Shown here in pieces: positions 7,507-17,637 of a DNA stretch of 64,000 bases (positions are counted from its first letter, which is position 1; each line of letters begins with the position of its first letter). Source of the stretch: Balneola sp. (lineage in GTDB: Bacteria > Bacteroidota > Rhodothermia > Balneolales > Balneolaceae); NCBI GenBank assembly GCA_017643645.1, contig JAEPNB010000002.1:372001-436000 (forward strand). The letters are read 5' to 3'. The notes beneath the pieces were generated by a model. The model did not search any database and was not told the origin of the DNA. It worked only from the letters and a program-made list of their open reading frames with translations. A program made the translations under genes and the position numbers.

Positions 7507-9489
7507 TTGAAAAAATTACTCACTTTACATATCAGAATTTACATAATCTTTTTGATGTTCGTAATTGTTCCTCTGACTCAGGTTTGGGCCCAGGATGAAG
7601 GAAAACCGGATCGTATTTGGAATGTAAAAATTGAGGGAAACAGCACATACAAAGATATTGTTCTGAAAAAATATATAGCTAATGAAGCTCCCTCACTTTG
7701 GAAGAAACTGACTTTCTTTAATGAAAAGGGGTTCTATGTTTCGGAAACAGAAATCCGAAGAGATGTAATACGCTTAGAAAGATTTTACCAACGCCGCGGT
7801 TTTAATGAAGTTGATGTGAACTACAGGCTGGAGCCCAAAAATAAAGAGTGGAAAAAAGAATTGATATTTATGGTAGTTGAAAATACACCAATAAGAATTG
7901 ATTCAGTTCAGATAGTGTTGCAAACTTCAATGAGAGACAGTTCAGTTATATATGGAAATGAGAAATTTTCAAAAGAACTTAGGCGATTACCTTACCGAAA
8001 AGGCAAAATATTTCAACCGGTATCAAAAGCTCAGGTAGAATCTGATTTCACAAATATATTAAGAAATCTTGGATACCCGTACGCTGAAGCAGAAGTTCAA
8101 TCCAAAGTAGATACTTTAGAGAAAAAAGCGAGTGTAGCTATGCTCACTTACCCCGGCCCCAGAGCAAGGTTTGACTCAATATTTGTAGAAGGGGAAACTA
8201 CATTAGATGCTAAATACATTCGAAGAGAAACCGGAATAGGTGAAAATGAATATTTTAGTGACGGTGTAATGCGTGAAGCACAAAGAGAATTATTTGGTCA
8301 TCACTTGCTTAGGTTTGCACTTATTTCCATTCCCGATCAAGAGCAGGACAGCACTATAAATGTTCTGGCAAGAGTAAAGGAAAGAAGCTTGAGATCATTT
8401 GCTGCTACTTTTGGGATTGGAAACTATGACAGATTTGACGGAGAAAAATTAAGACTTGGAAATTCTTATAAACTTTTTCGGGCACAGGCTTCGTGGAGCT
8501 ATAGAAATGCCAGGTCAAAAGGTGAGCTGTTCTCGGTAAATGCTAAGTTATCGGCATTTGATATGAGATTCGGAGCTAGTTATTTATTTCCATATGTATA
8601 CAATACTAAAAGCAGCATAACTGTTTCTCCATTTGTTCAAAGAAGAATAGAACAGGCTTATTCTATTGATACAGGCGGTATCAGAAACAGTTTTGGGTAT
8701 AACTATAGTGAATCAGTTACAGGAACTTTTAACTATGATTTTACACTGAACCAAGAGTTTGATGTAGAAAAAGATGAAAGTGGGAATTCAGTAATTAGTC
8801 CCGACAGCATTTTAAATTATAATATTTCTTCCTTCAAATTCAGTGTCTACGCCAGAAAAGGACTTCCGAGAGGAGGAAATGGCTTTACTTTTCAGCCTTT
8901 TTTAGAATTGTCGGGTTTGTTTAATGAGGCTACATTTTCGTTTCAAAAAGCATCGGTGGATATTAGAGGGTATAAAAAATTAAATAATAGCCTGGTTGCT
9001 GCAAGTCGGGTTAGTGGAGGATCTATTTATTATGCTAAGCAGGATTCTTTACCGGCTGATATACGTTTTTATAATGGAGGATCGAGTGAAGTTCGCGGGT
9101 GGGGAAGACAAGAACTGGGACCTAAAGAAGCGGTATTTGATTCTTTAGGAGCTTTTTCGGGATATGTGCCAACCGGTGGAAAAGCAACATTTAGTTTTAA
9201 TTTTGAGCTGAGACAAGACGTTGACAGATTTATAAAAGGCTTAAGTTTCGCAGGATTCATTGATGGTGGACAGGTTTGGAAAACAATTCGCACCACTGCA
9301 AACCGTCCTATTCAGTTCGGAGTTGGAGGAGGAATCAGATATGAATCTCCAATTGGACCTGTTCGCATTGACCTTGGATATAAAGTGAACCCTACCGACC
9401 AAGACTTAAACATTTATCAGGGAGATAAAAGCATGAGTTCTGCCTGGGACAGGTGGCGTTTTCATTTTAGTATTGGACAGGCATTTTAA
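7507..9489 (+). CDS. tamA: BamA/TamA family outer membrane protein
   Basis: 660 residues. The start is a TTG at 7507: an in-frame TAA sits at 7501-7503, and this start gives a full signal peptide (MKKLLTLHIRIYIIFLMF, cleavage after VWAQ). Residues ~35-300 contain POTRA-like modules, including the motif SIFVEGETTLDAKYIRRETG. The C-terminal half is an Omp85 beta-barrel with the typical late motif FYNGGSSEVRGWG and a terminal aromatic strand. Omp85 proteins insert or secrete proteins across the outer membrane. The directly overlapping downstream tamB-like gene argues for the TamA subtype rather than BamA. The symbol is by context and could be wrong at subfamily level. Confidence 0.9.
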   Translation: MKKLLTLHIRIYIIFLMFVIVPLTQVWAQDEGKPDRIWNVKIEGNSTYKDIVLKKYIANEAPSLWKKLTFFNEKGFYVSETEIRRDVIRLERFYQRRGFNEVDVNYRLEPKNKEWKKELIFMVVENTPIRIDSVQIVLQTSMRDSSVIYGNEKFSKELRRLPYRKGKIFQPVSKAQVESDFTNILRNLGYPYAEAEVQSKVDTLEKKASVAMLTYPGPRARFDSIFVEGETTLDAKYIRRETGIGENEYFSDGVMREAQRELFGHHLLRFALISIPDQEQDSTINVLARVKERSLRSFAATFGIGNYDRFDGEKLRLGNSYKLFRAQASWSYRNARSKGELFSVNAKLSAFDMRFGASYLFPYVYNTKSSITVSPFVQRRIEQAYSIDTGGIRNSFGYNYSESVTGTFNYDFTLNQEFDVEKDESGNSVISPDSILNYNISSFKFSVYARKGLPRGGNGFTFQPFLELSGLFNEATFSFQKASVDIRGYKKLNNSLVAASRVSGGSIYYAKQDSLPADIRFYNGGSSEVRGWGRQELGPKEAVFDSLGAFSGYVPTGGKATFSFNFELRQDVDRFIKGLSFAGFIDGGQVWKTIRTTANRPIQFGVGGGIRYESPIGPVRIDLGYKVNPTDQDLNIYQGDKSMSSAWDRWRFHFSIGQAF

Positions 9490-12400
9490 TGAGTGAGACG
9501 TCAACAAATATCTTTGTAAAAATACTGAAGGGATCACTCTGGGTGATTTTAGTATTGGTTTTACTGCTTGGAGGATTGCGTTTATCACTTAAAACAAAAG
9601 CAGTACAAAATTTTGCTAAGAATAAAATCGAGCAAATAGGTAATGAAAACCTTACGGTTGGTTTTTCGATTAAAGAACTAAGGGGAGATTTGTGGAAAGA
9701 AATTCGATTAACAGGTATTCAGGTAGGTGAAAGCGACTCTATAGCTTTTATAGATACCCTGTACGCAAAATACGATGTGTTGAGTTTTCTGTCAGGTACA
9801 TTTCAAATCGAAAAGCTGTCAGTTACAGAAGCAACTGTCAACGCAAGACAAACGGGATATACAGAAGATTCAGCTGCGGTATTCAATGTTCAGGAAATTG
9901 TTAAACCTGATACCACTTCCGAAGAATCTTCATTTCAATTCGAGATAGCAGATATAAATATCAAAAGGAGCAATGTTTCTCTGTATTCTCCTGAGTTACT
10001 TCCGGATTCAGCTGTTTCTATTCAGGGTATTGAAGCCCAGGCGAGTTTTGCGCTGAAAGAAGAAATTGAAGCTCAACTATCAAAATTAAATTTTGAGATC
10101 AAAGAAGGTAGACTTCCCGAATCCATTTCTTTTAAAGCCTCAGGCTCTTATGAAAATCAAGTAGTTTCACTTCAGGATCTGGTACTGAACACGGGAAGAA
10201 CACTTTTTAAGGCTAACGGTTTCGCCAACCTGAAAGATTCTGTATTCAATTCCGATATAAAACTCGATCCGCTTTCTACTGAAGATGTACGAGCTTATGC
10301 TGAAACTGAAATACCAAAAGAGGAAGTGGTAGTTGGAGTAAAGTTAAAAGGAGATCGTGAAAGTATAAGTGTAGAATTGAATGCTGATGCAGGTTTTGCA
10401 AGAAACCTTGAAGCTACTGCGACCTTTCAGTTGAAAGATAAAATTACACTAACCCAATTAGGAATCAGAGGTGATAATTTAGATATAGGAGCACTAACAA
10501 ATGATTCCTTAGATGTTCAAACAGGTTTATTCCAGATGACAATGGACGGGGCAGTTAGTCAGGAATACGAAAAAGCAGATATTACCTGGGGATTTACTAT
10601 AGAAGGTATCAGATATGAAGAATATAATTTCAGTCGTTTTTTTGGAAGTGGTAGCCTGAAAAAAGGAAAACTACTGGCAAATCTGGATGTTACCACAAGT
10701 GGAGAAGAGAATGTGCGTGCCAATACAACCATAGAAAATGTTTTCAATGATACAACGAGCTGGAGATTTGGGTTATGGCTGGATAGTTTTAATGCGCAAA
10801 ATTGGGCAGAAGATGCTCCACGAACAGATATCAGAATAAATATTACAGGTGATGGAAACGGATTTGAGTTATCTGAAGCTCCTTGGAATTTTACTATAGC
10901 CAATACTATCAGAGACCCAAGGAGTGAAGAATTTCAGAGAAATTACGGTAGCGGATTTTCGTCTCGTTCTCCAAACCCACTGGTAATTGGTGAAGAGGAA
11001 ATTAAATATGTTTATCTGGATGCCAGTATATCAAAAGACTCTGTGAAGGCAGAAGGCTTTACAAGGATACAAACTTCGGATATTAATTTTAAAGTGCATG
11101 CAACGGAATTCCTATCCGAACTCCCATCATTTAACTATCAGATTTCTTCAAATAGCTTAGATGTATCTGAACTATCGGCGCTTTCTGAGTTCCCTACTGA
11201 TATTGATTTTGATGTCTCGGGGAAAGGTCGTGGATCGAATCTGGAAAACTTAACTTTAGAGGGTAGTGCAAAAATTGATACAAGCTTCGTAAATGGAGCT
11301 AAAATCAATGTACTCAATGGCAAGTACAATATTGAAAATGGTATTCTTAAAGTACCGGAAGCAACTTTAAAAAGCGATATTGCTAATGCAGATTTCAGAG
11401 GACGAAGAAATATACGTAATGAGAAAGATCCCGAAAATGTGCTTTCATTTGATCTTGAACTTAAAAATACTCAACCTTTTGCTGAACTGGCTGATTTAGA
11501 AATTTTACAAGTTACCGGCAATCTTTCAGCTGATGTTTATGAAAACGAGGAAGGCATATTGGAGTGTAAAACCGAATTCGATCTTCAAAACATAGTAGTG
11601 GATGAGTTGTTTCTTGCAAGCGGAATTTCCGGAAGCGGTGAGTTTGTTTTAAAAGAGAGAGAGGAGGGGAGCTTTGAAATTGATATCAAAGATCCCAAGA
11701 TTTATGAAACAGTATTGCAGGATATAAAATTCACAACCAAATCGACCAGAACCGCTGATTCGCTTTTTGGGAGTTATTCTATTGAGATTCAGGATAATGT
11801 AAACGGCAGAATAAATAATGCAGGAACATACGAATTGCTTACTGATTCTATGCATATAGCCGTGGTTATGGATAAACTGGATTTTATAACTAATGACAAC
11901 AGCCTAAAACTTCAGAACTCATTTAATATCTCAGTCAAAAATGGAGAGATCAGAACAGATTCATTAGAACTTGTTTCTCCAAACGGCGCTTTTCTGTCAC
12001 TGGCTGTACCGTATGCTGACAGCCTGAACCAACAGATTTGGTTTGTAGGAGAAAATTTTGATTTTGGAGTTTTGCAAGAGATTATTTTCAGTGAAAGATA
12101 TATAGACGGGGTTCTTTCAGGGCGTGCCAACATTAATAAAACGGAAACTACTCTTACCGGAAACGGAAATCTGGAACTACAGAATATTGAATATGAAGGT
12201 GTTCAGGCAGATGTTTTCAGTATCGATTTTGATGCAAAGGACAAAAGGATACAATCCAATTTATCATTGATATGGGATAGTAAGGAAGTTATTTCAGGGA
12301 GCTTGGATGTTCCGTTAGATCTTTCTGATCCGGAACAACTCTCAGATGAATTTTACACTCAATCAGTGAAGGGTAATCTTATCATCCGGCCAACCTCTTT

Positions 12401-14030
12401 ATCAAGATTCAAATCAGCCTTGGAAAAATTTGAGATCACCGGAACGGAAGGGATTGTAAGTTTTAACGGAACGCTTTCCGGAACTGCAGGAACTCCAAAT
12501 TTTGAAGGGTCGTTTAATGTTCAGGACCCGGTACTTTCAGATGTACGTTTGGATTCTGTATTTGCTGAATTCAATTATAGTCAGGAAAAAGAAAATATCA
12601 TCATTAATACAGAGGTTCTTGCTGCCCGGCAAAAAGCAGCAGACATTGATATTGACTTCCCGTTCTCTTACAACTTTAAAACATTTGAACTTAATACAGT
12701 AGATGAAGATAAACCTGTATCTGTTGAAATAACTACACGAAATTTTAACCTGGCTGTTTTTAATGATTTCGTAAACAAGGAATACACCAAAGACCTGAAA
12801 GGTTCATTAAACGGAGAATTATCACTGAAAGGAACAGAAGATGAGATTTCCACAAACGGCTATTTTGACTTAACAAAAACATCTTTCGAATCACCTATAG
12901 CAGGCATTAAAGTAGATGGAATTAAATCAAGAATAGAGTTTTCCAAGGATAAAATATTGCTCAAGCAACTATCGGCTAATAGCGGAAAAGGAAGTTTTAA
13001 TGCAAGCGGAACCATAAATCTTGACGGATTGTATCCAACTACATTGGATATTCAGGCAAAAGCGAATCAATTTAAACTTGCGAACACAGATGAATATAAT
13101 TTAGTAGTAGATCTTGATTCCAGATTGAGTGGCCCGGTCTCGACTCCGAAAGCAACCGGTAGATTTGCTGTAAAAAATGGATTTATAGTACTTGATGATT
13201 TCGGCGATAAAACTGTGGAGGATGTAACTCTTGAAGGAGAAGAGGCGACCAATGTGAGTTATTATGATTCATTATCCATTGAAATGGAGTTTGCGATCGA
13301 ACGAAATTTCTTTGTCAGAAACCGGAGATATTTGGATCTGGAAATTGAAATCGAAGGTGATTTGGATGCTCAGAAAGAAACAAATGGTGAGCTTTCATTA
13401 TTCGGAAGTCTCCGAGGTACAAGTGGTTATGTGCGACCGTTAGGAAAACGATTCGAACTGGATGAAGCTGAGTTGGTATTTAGTGGCCCACCTGCAAACC
13501 CTGACTTGAATGTAAAAAGTGCTTACGTTCCTGTTTCCAGAAAAGGTGAACAGGAAGTTACATTGTACTATATCATTAAAGGAACAGCAGAAAATCCGGA
13601 GTATGTTTTTGAAAGCGACCCGCCTATGGAGCAACAGGATATCTACTGCTATACATTATTTAATAAACCTTGCTATGCTTTTGATTCCTGGCAGAACGCA
13701 TTGGTTCAAAATGGTGGTTCTTCTCCAACGGACTTGCTTACAGGTGTTTTACTGGATGAAGTGGAAGCTCTTGCAACCAGAGAGCTTGGAGTGGATGTAG
13801 TACAGATCGACAATACCAGAGTGGGTAACGAGACCGGTACTTCCATAAAAACCGGTTGGTATCTAAATGACCGAACGTTCTTTGCTATTGTAAATGAGAT
13901 CACAAGTTCTGATCCAAAAACCCTGTTCATTTTGGAATACGCTCTTTCAAAAACATGGGACCTGATCATTACAGAAGGCGAAGATTCCAACCGACGTGGC
14001 ATCGATTTCAGATATCAATATGATTATTGA
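9489..14030 (+). CDS. tamB: TamB/YdbH-type translocation and assembly module protein
   Basis: 1513 residues. A single N-terminal membrane anchor (VILVLVLLLGGLRLSL) is followed by a very long run of repeated short beta strands, typical of the AsmA/TamB beta-taco lipid-transfer superfamily. The C-terminal ~300 residues (RNFFVRNRRYLDLEIEIEGD, GSLRGTSGYVRPLG, then VVQIDNTRVG) form the DUF490/TamB domain. TamB-type proteins bridge the inner membrane and the Omp85 partner and move phospholipid or assist outer-membrane assembly. The ATG shares one base with the upstream stop (TAATG), so the pair is translationally coupled. Confidence 0.93.
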   Translation: MSETSTNIFVKILKGSLWVILVLVLLLGGLRLSLKTKAVQNFAKNKIEQIGNENLTVGFSIKELRGDLWKEIRLTGIQVGESDSIAFIDTLYAKYDVLSFLSGTFQIEKLSVTEATVNARQTGYTEDSAAVFNVQEIVKPDTTSEESSFQFEIADINIKRSNVSLYSPELLPDSAVSIQGIEAQASFALKEEIEAQLSKLNFEIKEGRLPESISFKASGSYENQVVSLQDLVLNTGRTLFKANGFANLKDSVFNSDIKLDPLSTEDVRAYAETEIPKEEVVVGVKLKGDRESISVELNADAGFARNLEATATFQLKDKITLTQLGIRGDNLDIGALTNDSLDVQTGLFQMTMDGAVSQEYEKADITWGFTIEGIRYEEYNFSRFFGSGSLKKGKLLANLDVTTSGEENVRANTTIENVFNDTTSWRFGLWLDSFNAQNWAEDAPRTDIRINITGDGNGFELSEAPWNFTIANTIRDPRSEEFQRNYGSGFSSRSPNPLVIGEEEIKYVYLDASISKDSVKAEGFTRIQTSDINFKVHATEFLSELPSFNYQISSNSLDVSELSALSEFPTDIDFDVSGKGRGSNLENLTLEGSAKIDTSFVNGAKINVLNGKYNIENGILKVPEATLKSDIANADFRGRRNIRNEKDPENVLSFDLELKNTQPFAELADLEILQVTGNLSADVYENEEGILECKTEFDLQNIVVDELFLASGISGSGEFVLKEREEGSFEIDIKDPKIYETVLQDIKFTTKSTRTADSLFGSYSIEIQDNVNGRINNAGTYELLTDSMHIAVVMDKLDFITNDNSLKLQNSFNISVKNGEIRTDSLELVSPNGAFLSLAVPYADSLNQQIWFVGENFDFGVLQEIIFSERYIDGVLSGRANINKTETTLTGNGNLELQNIEYEGVQADVFSIDFDAKDKRIQSNLSLIWDSKEVISGSLDVPLDLSDPEQLSDEFYTQSVKGNLIIRPTSLSRFKSALEKFEITGTEGIVSFNGTLSGTAGTPNFEGSFNVQDPVLSDVRLDSVFAEFNYSQEKENIIINTEVLAARQKAADIDIDFPFSYNFKTFELNTVDEDKPVSVEITTRNFNLAVFNDFVNKEYTKDLKGSLNGELSLKGTEDEISTNGYFDLTKTSFESPIAGIKVDGIKSRIEFSKDKILLKQLSANSGKGSFNASGTINLDGLYPTTLDIQAKANQFKLANTDEYNLVVDLDSRLSGPVSTPKATGRFAVKNGFIVLDDFGDKTVEDVTLEGEEATNVSYYDSLSIEMEFAIERNFFVRNRRYLDLEIEIEGDLDAQKETNGELSLFGSLRGTSGYVRPLGKRFELDEAELVFSGPPANPDLNVKSAYVPVSRKGEQEVTLYYIIKGTAENPEYVFESDPPMEQQDIYCYTLFNKPCYAFDSWQNALVQNGGSSPTDLLTGVLLDEVEALATRELGVDVVQIDNTRVGNETGTSIKTGWYLNDRTFFAIVNEITSSDPKTLFILEYALSKTWDLIITEGEDSNRRGIDFRYQYDY

Positions 14031-14079
14031 TTTTATTATTTAGTTTTGTGTGGAAGCAGAGCTACGAAATGAGGAAAAT

Positions 14080-14141
14080 GCCACGGAAACACAAAAGCAC
14101 AAAACTTCAATTATTAATTCGTGTGTTTGTGTATTAGTGGC
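14080..14141. repeat. Imperfect inverted repeat of the CACxxAAACACAAA type
   Basis: The intergenic region after tamB holds GCCACGG...AACACAAAAG on the left and a matching GTGTTTGTGT...GTGGC on the right. The arms pair imperfectly across an AT-rich centre. A degenerate relative (CCGCGAAATCACCAAAACACAAAAG, broken here for length) is visible around 16093-16155. Such GTGG/CCAC-bounded elements are common intergenic repeats in Bacteroidota-type genomes. Confidence 0.55.
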
Positions 14142-14171
14142 AAATAAAACCTCTTCGCTTATAGAATTTGA

Positions 14172-14372
14172 CTAATTCTTAATTCCAAAAGGTTCACAGC
14201 TTTCTCCTCGGCAACATTCTTCGGTGTTTATTCCACAATTTGAACATTGTCCATGACCATGAACCCAAATTAATTCAGCTTCATGACCGCAGTACAAACA
14301 GCGGGTTTTGCTTTTTGAAGCACTACTATTATTTGAGTTTTCTTCAGCTATTGTACGGGGAGATTTTTCCAT
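14172..14372 (-). CDS. Small zinc-ribbon-like protein
   Basis: 66 residues. A polar N-terminus is followed by CLYCGHEAELIWVHGHGQC and CSNCGIN, giving two CxxC pairs that should bind one zinc. A cysteine-rich tail (EECCRGESCEPFG) follows and could bind a further metal. No family is recognised. It begins 5 nt after the stop of the metallo-hydrolase gene, so the two are probably co-transcribed. Confidence 0.7.
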   Translation of the reverse strand: MEKSPRTIAEENSNNSSASKSKTRCLYCGHEAELIWVHGHGQCSNCGINTEECCRGESCEPFGIKN

Positions 14373-14377
14373 AACAA

Positions 14378-15292
14378 CTATCGGTCATCAGAAGAAGTTA
14401 ACTCTGTGTAAGCCGCCTCAATGTTTCTGCTTAACGTTAATCCCCAACCCGGTGCTTTAAATACTTCGAAGCCCGGAATCACTTCAGCATTGGCAATTTC
14501 TTCTTTACTCTTGCCTTCGTTGATCCCTTTTTGAGTGTATTCCAAAAGAGCTTCGAGGAAATTACTTTTCAGGATTAGGTCATCTTTTTTGCCTGTAATT
14601 CCGAATTCAGAATTTCCGTGTCCGTAGATGTAAATGGTATCACTTTCTAACTCCTCAACGGTTTTGCGCAGAACCTGAATCCAGTTGTTAATATTGGCTC
14701 CGCCATTGGTGTCGATAAATGGATAGGCTCTGTTAAACATGAGGTCTCCCATGTGAGCAACATTGGCTTTCTCAAAATACACTACTGAATCTCCGCCGGT
14801 ATGCGCAGGACCAAAATGCATCAAATGAACCGTTTCATCTCCAACTTCTTCGCTCCATTTATCAATGTAGGTTAAGTCAGCGTACACCTGAGCATCTACT
14901 GCTTCCTGCCCTCGGCCTTCCGCTGATTTTTTCTGGAGGTCCGGAACATTCCGGTGTGCTACAATATGTTTTGCAAAACCTTTGAAGACCGGATTTCCAG
15001 CTGTATGATCTCCATGATGATGAGTATTGATCAAATAATCCATCATATGATCTGTTTTTTCTTTTAGACCATCCAAACAGGTTTGTGCTGAGTTTGGAAA
15101 TTGAGAATCCACAGCTACCAGTGAATTACCTGTAGCCAGCCAACCGATAGTTCCGCCTCTGCCTACAAATGTGCCTACATTCCGGCGCAGAGTTGTAAAT
15201 GGTGTTTGAAGTAAAAAAGCCAGTTTCTGAATAGGAAGCATAGTAGCTGCGCCCATCATTGCCGAGCGGAGCAAAAAGTCTTTTCTGTTCAT
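14378..15292 (-). CDS. MBL-fold metallo-hydrolase, exported
   Basis: 304 residues. The N-terminus (NRKDFLLRSAMMGAATMLP) resembles a signal but lacks a clear twin-arginine pair. The metallo-beta-lactamase signature HHHGDHTAGN gives H91, H93, D95 and H96. Further metal ligands are likely in HFGPAHTGGDSV and YGHGN. The family includes beta-lactamases, glyoxalase II-like and quorum-quenching hydrolases, and the sequence does not fix a substrate. It lies between YitT and a zinc-ribbon protein on the same strand, with 15 and 5 nt spacing. Confidence 0.88.
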   Translation of the reverse strand: MNRKDFLLRSAMMGAATMLPIQKLAFLLQTPFTTLRRNVGTFVGRGGTIGWLATGNSLVAVDSQFPNSAQTCLDGLKEKTDHMMDYLINTHHHGDHTAGNPVFKGFAKHIVAHRNVPDLQKKSAEGRGQEAVDAQVYADLTYIDKWSEEVGDETVHLMHFGPAHTGGDSVVYFEKANVAHMGDLMFNRAYPFIDTNGGANINNWIQVLRKTVEELESDTIYIYGHGNSEFGITGKKDDLILKSNFLEALLEYTQKGINEGKSKEEIANAEVIPGFEVFKAPGWGLTLSRNIEAAYTELTSSDDR

Positions 15293-15307
15293 AAGAATAT
15301 CGTTTGG

Positions 15308-15964
15308 TTAGTCTAAAGCCAGATATCTTCCACGACGATGATTCACAGCCAGAATCAGGTTGAGAAAGACTGACGCTAGCACAGAATAAACAATAGCCAT
15401 CACATCTACCAGAAAAATTGCACCTACAATGATGATTACATCCACGCACATTTGAAACCGGCCGGCATTGATATCATGAAATTTCTGCAAGTAAATAGAA
15501 ACGATATTCAAGCCGCCTAAACTCGCTTTATGTCGGAACAGCATTAGTAAACCGGTACCAATTAAAAAGCCGCCAAGTGCAGCTGCATAAATCGGATTTA
15601 TTTCTCCAAATTCGAAAACTAAGGGAACATAATCTGAGCAAAGTGAAACCAGAAATACGGTGACAAAAGTTTTTAGGGTAAACTTCCATCCAAGTTTCCA
15701 TAAAGCAAGTCCGTAAAAAGGGATGTTGATCACAAAGAAAACCTCACCAAAAGAAAAACCGGTTGCATACTGAGTAAGGAAAGCAACTCCGGCTGTTCCT
15801 CCGATCAAAAAATTCATTTCTGAAAATAGTGCAATCCCGAATGAAAGGAGTACCGAAGCTACAGAAATAGCCATTAAATCCTCAACCAAAGTGTGCTCGC
15901 GGATAGAAGGATCGATGCCTTCTTCAATAAGTTGTTCAGTGATTTTATCTTTAGGAGGAGCCAT
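15308..15964 (-). CDS. YitT family membrane protein (N-terminal half type)
   Basis: 218 residues with about six transmembrane segments. YitT/DUF161 features include NFLIGGTAGVAFL near residues 51-63, FVINIPFYGLALWKLG and the second glycine-rich GTGLLMLFRHKASLGGLNIVS. The C-terminal DUF2179 ACT-like domain of many YitT proteins is absent, so this is the short membrane-only form. Members are thought to be transporters, with the substrate unresolved. It is the first gene of a minus-strand group with the metallo-hydrolase and the zinc-ribbon gene. Confidence 0.88.
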   Translation of the reverse strand: MAPPKDKITEQLIEEGIDPSIREHTLVEDLMAISVASVLLSFGIALFSEMNFLIGGTAGVAFLTQYATGFSFGEVFFVINIPFYGLALWKLGWKFTLKTFVTVFLVSLCSDYVPLVFEFGEINPIYAAALGGFLIGTGLLMLFRHKASLGGLNIVSIYLQKFHDINAGRFQMCVDVIIIVGAIFLVDVMAIVYSVLASVFLNLILAVNHRRGRYLALD

Positions 15965-16158
15965 TACTCTTGGTATTTAATGAGTATCAAAGTTAAGGCT
16001 TATTTGATTCTGAATTAACCCCGGCTAACAAGTTTTATGTTATAAGACAGATAGTCTTTGTTGATGATTTGAATACAAGCGTGAAGAATGGAAGCCGCGA
16101 AATCACCAAAACACAAAAGATTGGTTTTGGAGCTTGAAATTTGTCTTTTGTGATTTAC

Positions 16159-17082
16159 TTATTCAGTAGGTCCACCTGTATCAGGTTTTCCTTCTTTTGG
16201 ATTATTAAAAACCCGAATAGTAGGATAAGCAAGATCAATGGAGTCGGATTGAGAAAACTCATCCAAGGCTCGCTCCCAAATCGCCTGAGCACTTCCACGA
16301 CGTCTTCGGGGATCTGTTAAATAACGTATGGATAACATTACTCCACTGTCTTTTACATTGGTGTATACGATGGGTGTGAGATAGCGGTATTCGATCAAAT
16401 AAGACTTGGCAGCTCTTTTTATTTGTTCTTTAGCTTGTTCAATAAAATCCTGTGATTCCTCATGCGCGATCGTGCTCAGAATTTCCTTTGCTTTCTTCCA
16501 GTCGCTCTCAAAAGTGACCATAATTCCAATCTCATTCCAGATAAACTGGAAGTCGCTGGTGTAATTTGCAAGCTGTTCTGTAAAAACGGTATGGTTGGGG
16601 ATATGAATAACCCGCCCCGTACTTTGGTCGGCATCTACCCAATTCCCGATTTCCAGAATCGTGAATTTAAAAGGACGAATATCGATCACGTCACCTTTAG
16701 ATTTGCCAAGTTCAATTCTGTCGCCGACATCAAAGGGCTTTCTCCAAATGATGAATAACCATGCTGCAAGGTCTGTAACGGGGTCTTTCAGAGCAATTGC
16801 TAAACCGGCTGAAAGTAATCCAAAATAGGTTGAGAGATTTCCTAAAGCACTAAACCAGATCTGAGCAATAAGAATTATTCCGATAAATGCAGAAATATAG
16901 GTAAGGTTTTTTCTCCATTTATAAGTGGTGCGCTTATTTTCTACATTTTTATGGACAACACGGAGTGTTAAAGAACGAATGATCCACAAAATGAATATAA
17001 CTACAAGCGTTTTAAGGATTTGGCTTGTGATTATTGGTGAGCTTTGAAAAAAATCTGCTATGCTGTTAAAAAAATTTTCCAT
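16159..17082 (-). CDS. Mechanosensitive ion channel family protein (MscS type)
   Basis: 307 residues. An N-terminal helix pair is followed by the pore-lining TM3 region (YFGLLSAGLAIALKDP) and the beta domain (WRKPFDVGDRIELG, then GDVIDIRPFKFTIL and VIHIPNHTVF). This is the standard MscS arrangement. The C-terminal ~130 residues form the alpha/beta vestibule. It would release osmolytes from the cytoplasm upon hypo-osmotic shock. It is a single gene, divergent from secG, with a 95-bp intergenic region. Confidence 0.93.
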   Translation of the reverse strand: MENFFNSIADFFQSSPIITSQILKTLVVIFILWIIRSLTLRVVHKNVENKRTTYKWRKNLTYISAFIGIILIAQIWFSALGNLSTYFGLLSAGLAIALKDPVTDLAAWLFIIWRKPFDVGDRIELGKSKGDVIDIRPFKFTILEIGNWVDADQSTGRVIHIPNHTVFTEQLANYTSDFQFIWNEIGIMVTFESDWKKAKEILSTIAHEESQDFIEQAKEQIKRAAKSYLIEYRYLTPIVYTNVKDSGVMLSIRYLTDPRRRRGSAQAIWERALDEFSQSDSIDLAYPTIRVFNNPKEGKPDTGGPTE

Positions 17083-17177
17083 GAATGGATAATAACCTTA
17101 TCAAATGACAGTTACACGCTTGGGATAATATAGAAATTTGAATATCTTTAATGCTCTGAAAAATTTAAGATTTTATC

Positions 17178-17576
17178 ATGCTTTATAACATTTTAGTTGC
17201 AGTAATTACTGTCATCTGCGCACTTTTAATATTAGTTGTTTTACTTCAAAACGGTCAAGGATCCGGTTTATCCGGAATTAGCGGCGGCGGTGGGGGCGGT
17301 GGTGCTCTCGGTGGAAACTCCGGTTTAGGAGCCCGAAGAACCGCAGATTTGCTTTCTAAAGCGACCGGAATTTTCGGAGCTGCTTTTTTGGTACTCTGTA
17401 TTCTTGCTAATTTTGCCATCGATCGTACTGGAGACGGACCAACTCGTAGTATTCTTCAGGATGGAGGTGCTCCGGTTCAGGATCTGAACGCTCCTTCTCA
17501 AACTCAATCAGCGGTTCCTATTCAGAGTAATGATGCCGGAAGTTCTGATGATTCAGGAGAAGAAGGGGATAACTAA
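17178..17576 (+). CDS. secG: Preprotein translocase subunit SecG
   Basis: 132 residues. Two hydrophobic helices (residues ~3-22 and ~55-75) flank a cytoplasmic glycine-rich loop (GISGGGGGGGALGG, then GARRTADLLSKAT), the SecG hallmark. SecG stabilises SecYE and assists protein export. The polar C-terminal extension (~55 residues rich in Asp, Ser, Gln and Pro) is longer than in enteric SecG but is common in this bacterial group. It is monocistronic, with a terminator 28 nt after the stop. Confidence 0.95.
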   Translation: MLYNILVAVITVICALLILVVLLQNGQGSGLSGISGGGGGGGALGGNSGLGARRTADLLSKATGIFGAAFLVLCILANFAIDRTGDGPTRSILQDGGAPVQDLNAPSQTQSAVPIQSNDAGSSDDSGEEGDN

Positions 17577-17604
17577 TAATTAGTTTTCCTTTTTGAAAGA
17601 ATTT

Positions 17605-17637
17605 AAAGCCCTGCTCTAATGAGTAAGGGCTTTTTTT
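17605..17637 (+). terminator. Intrinsic terminator after secG
   Basis: The stem AAAGCCCT pairs with AGGGCTTT and is followed by further T residues. Its final T-run reaches the stop codon of the convergent mnmE gene at 17636, so the two 3' ends are nearly abutted. Confidence 0.88.
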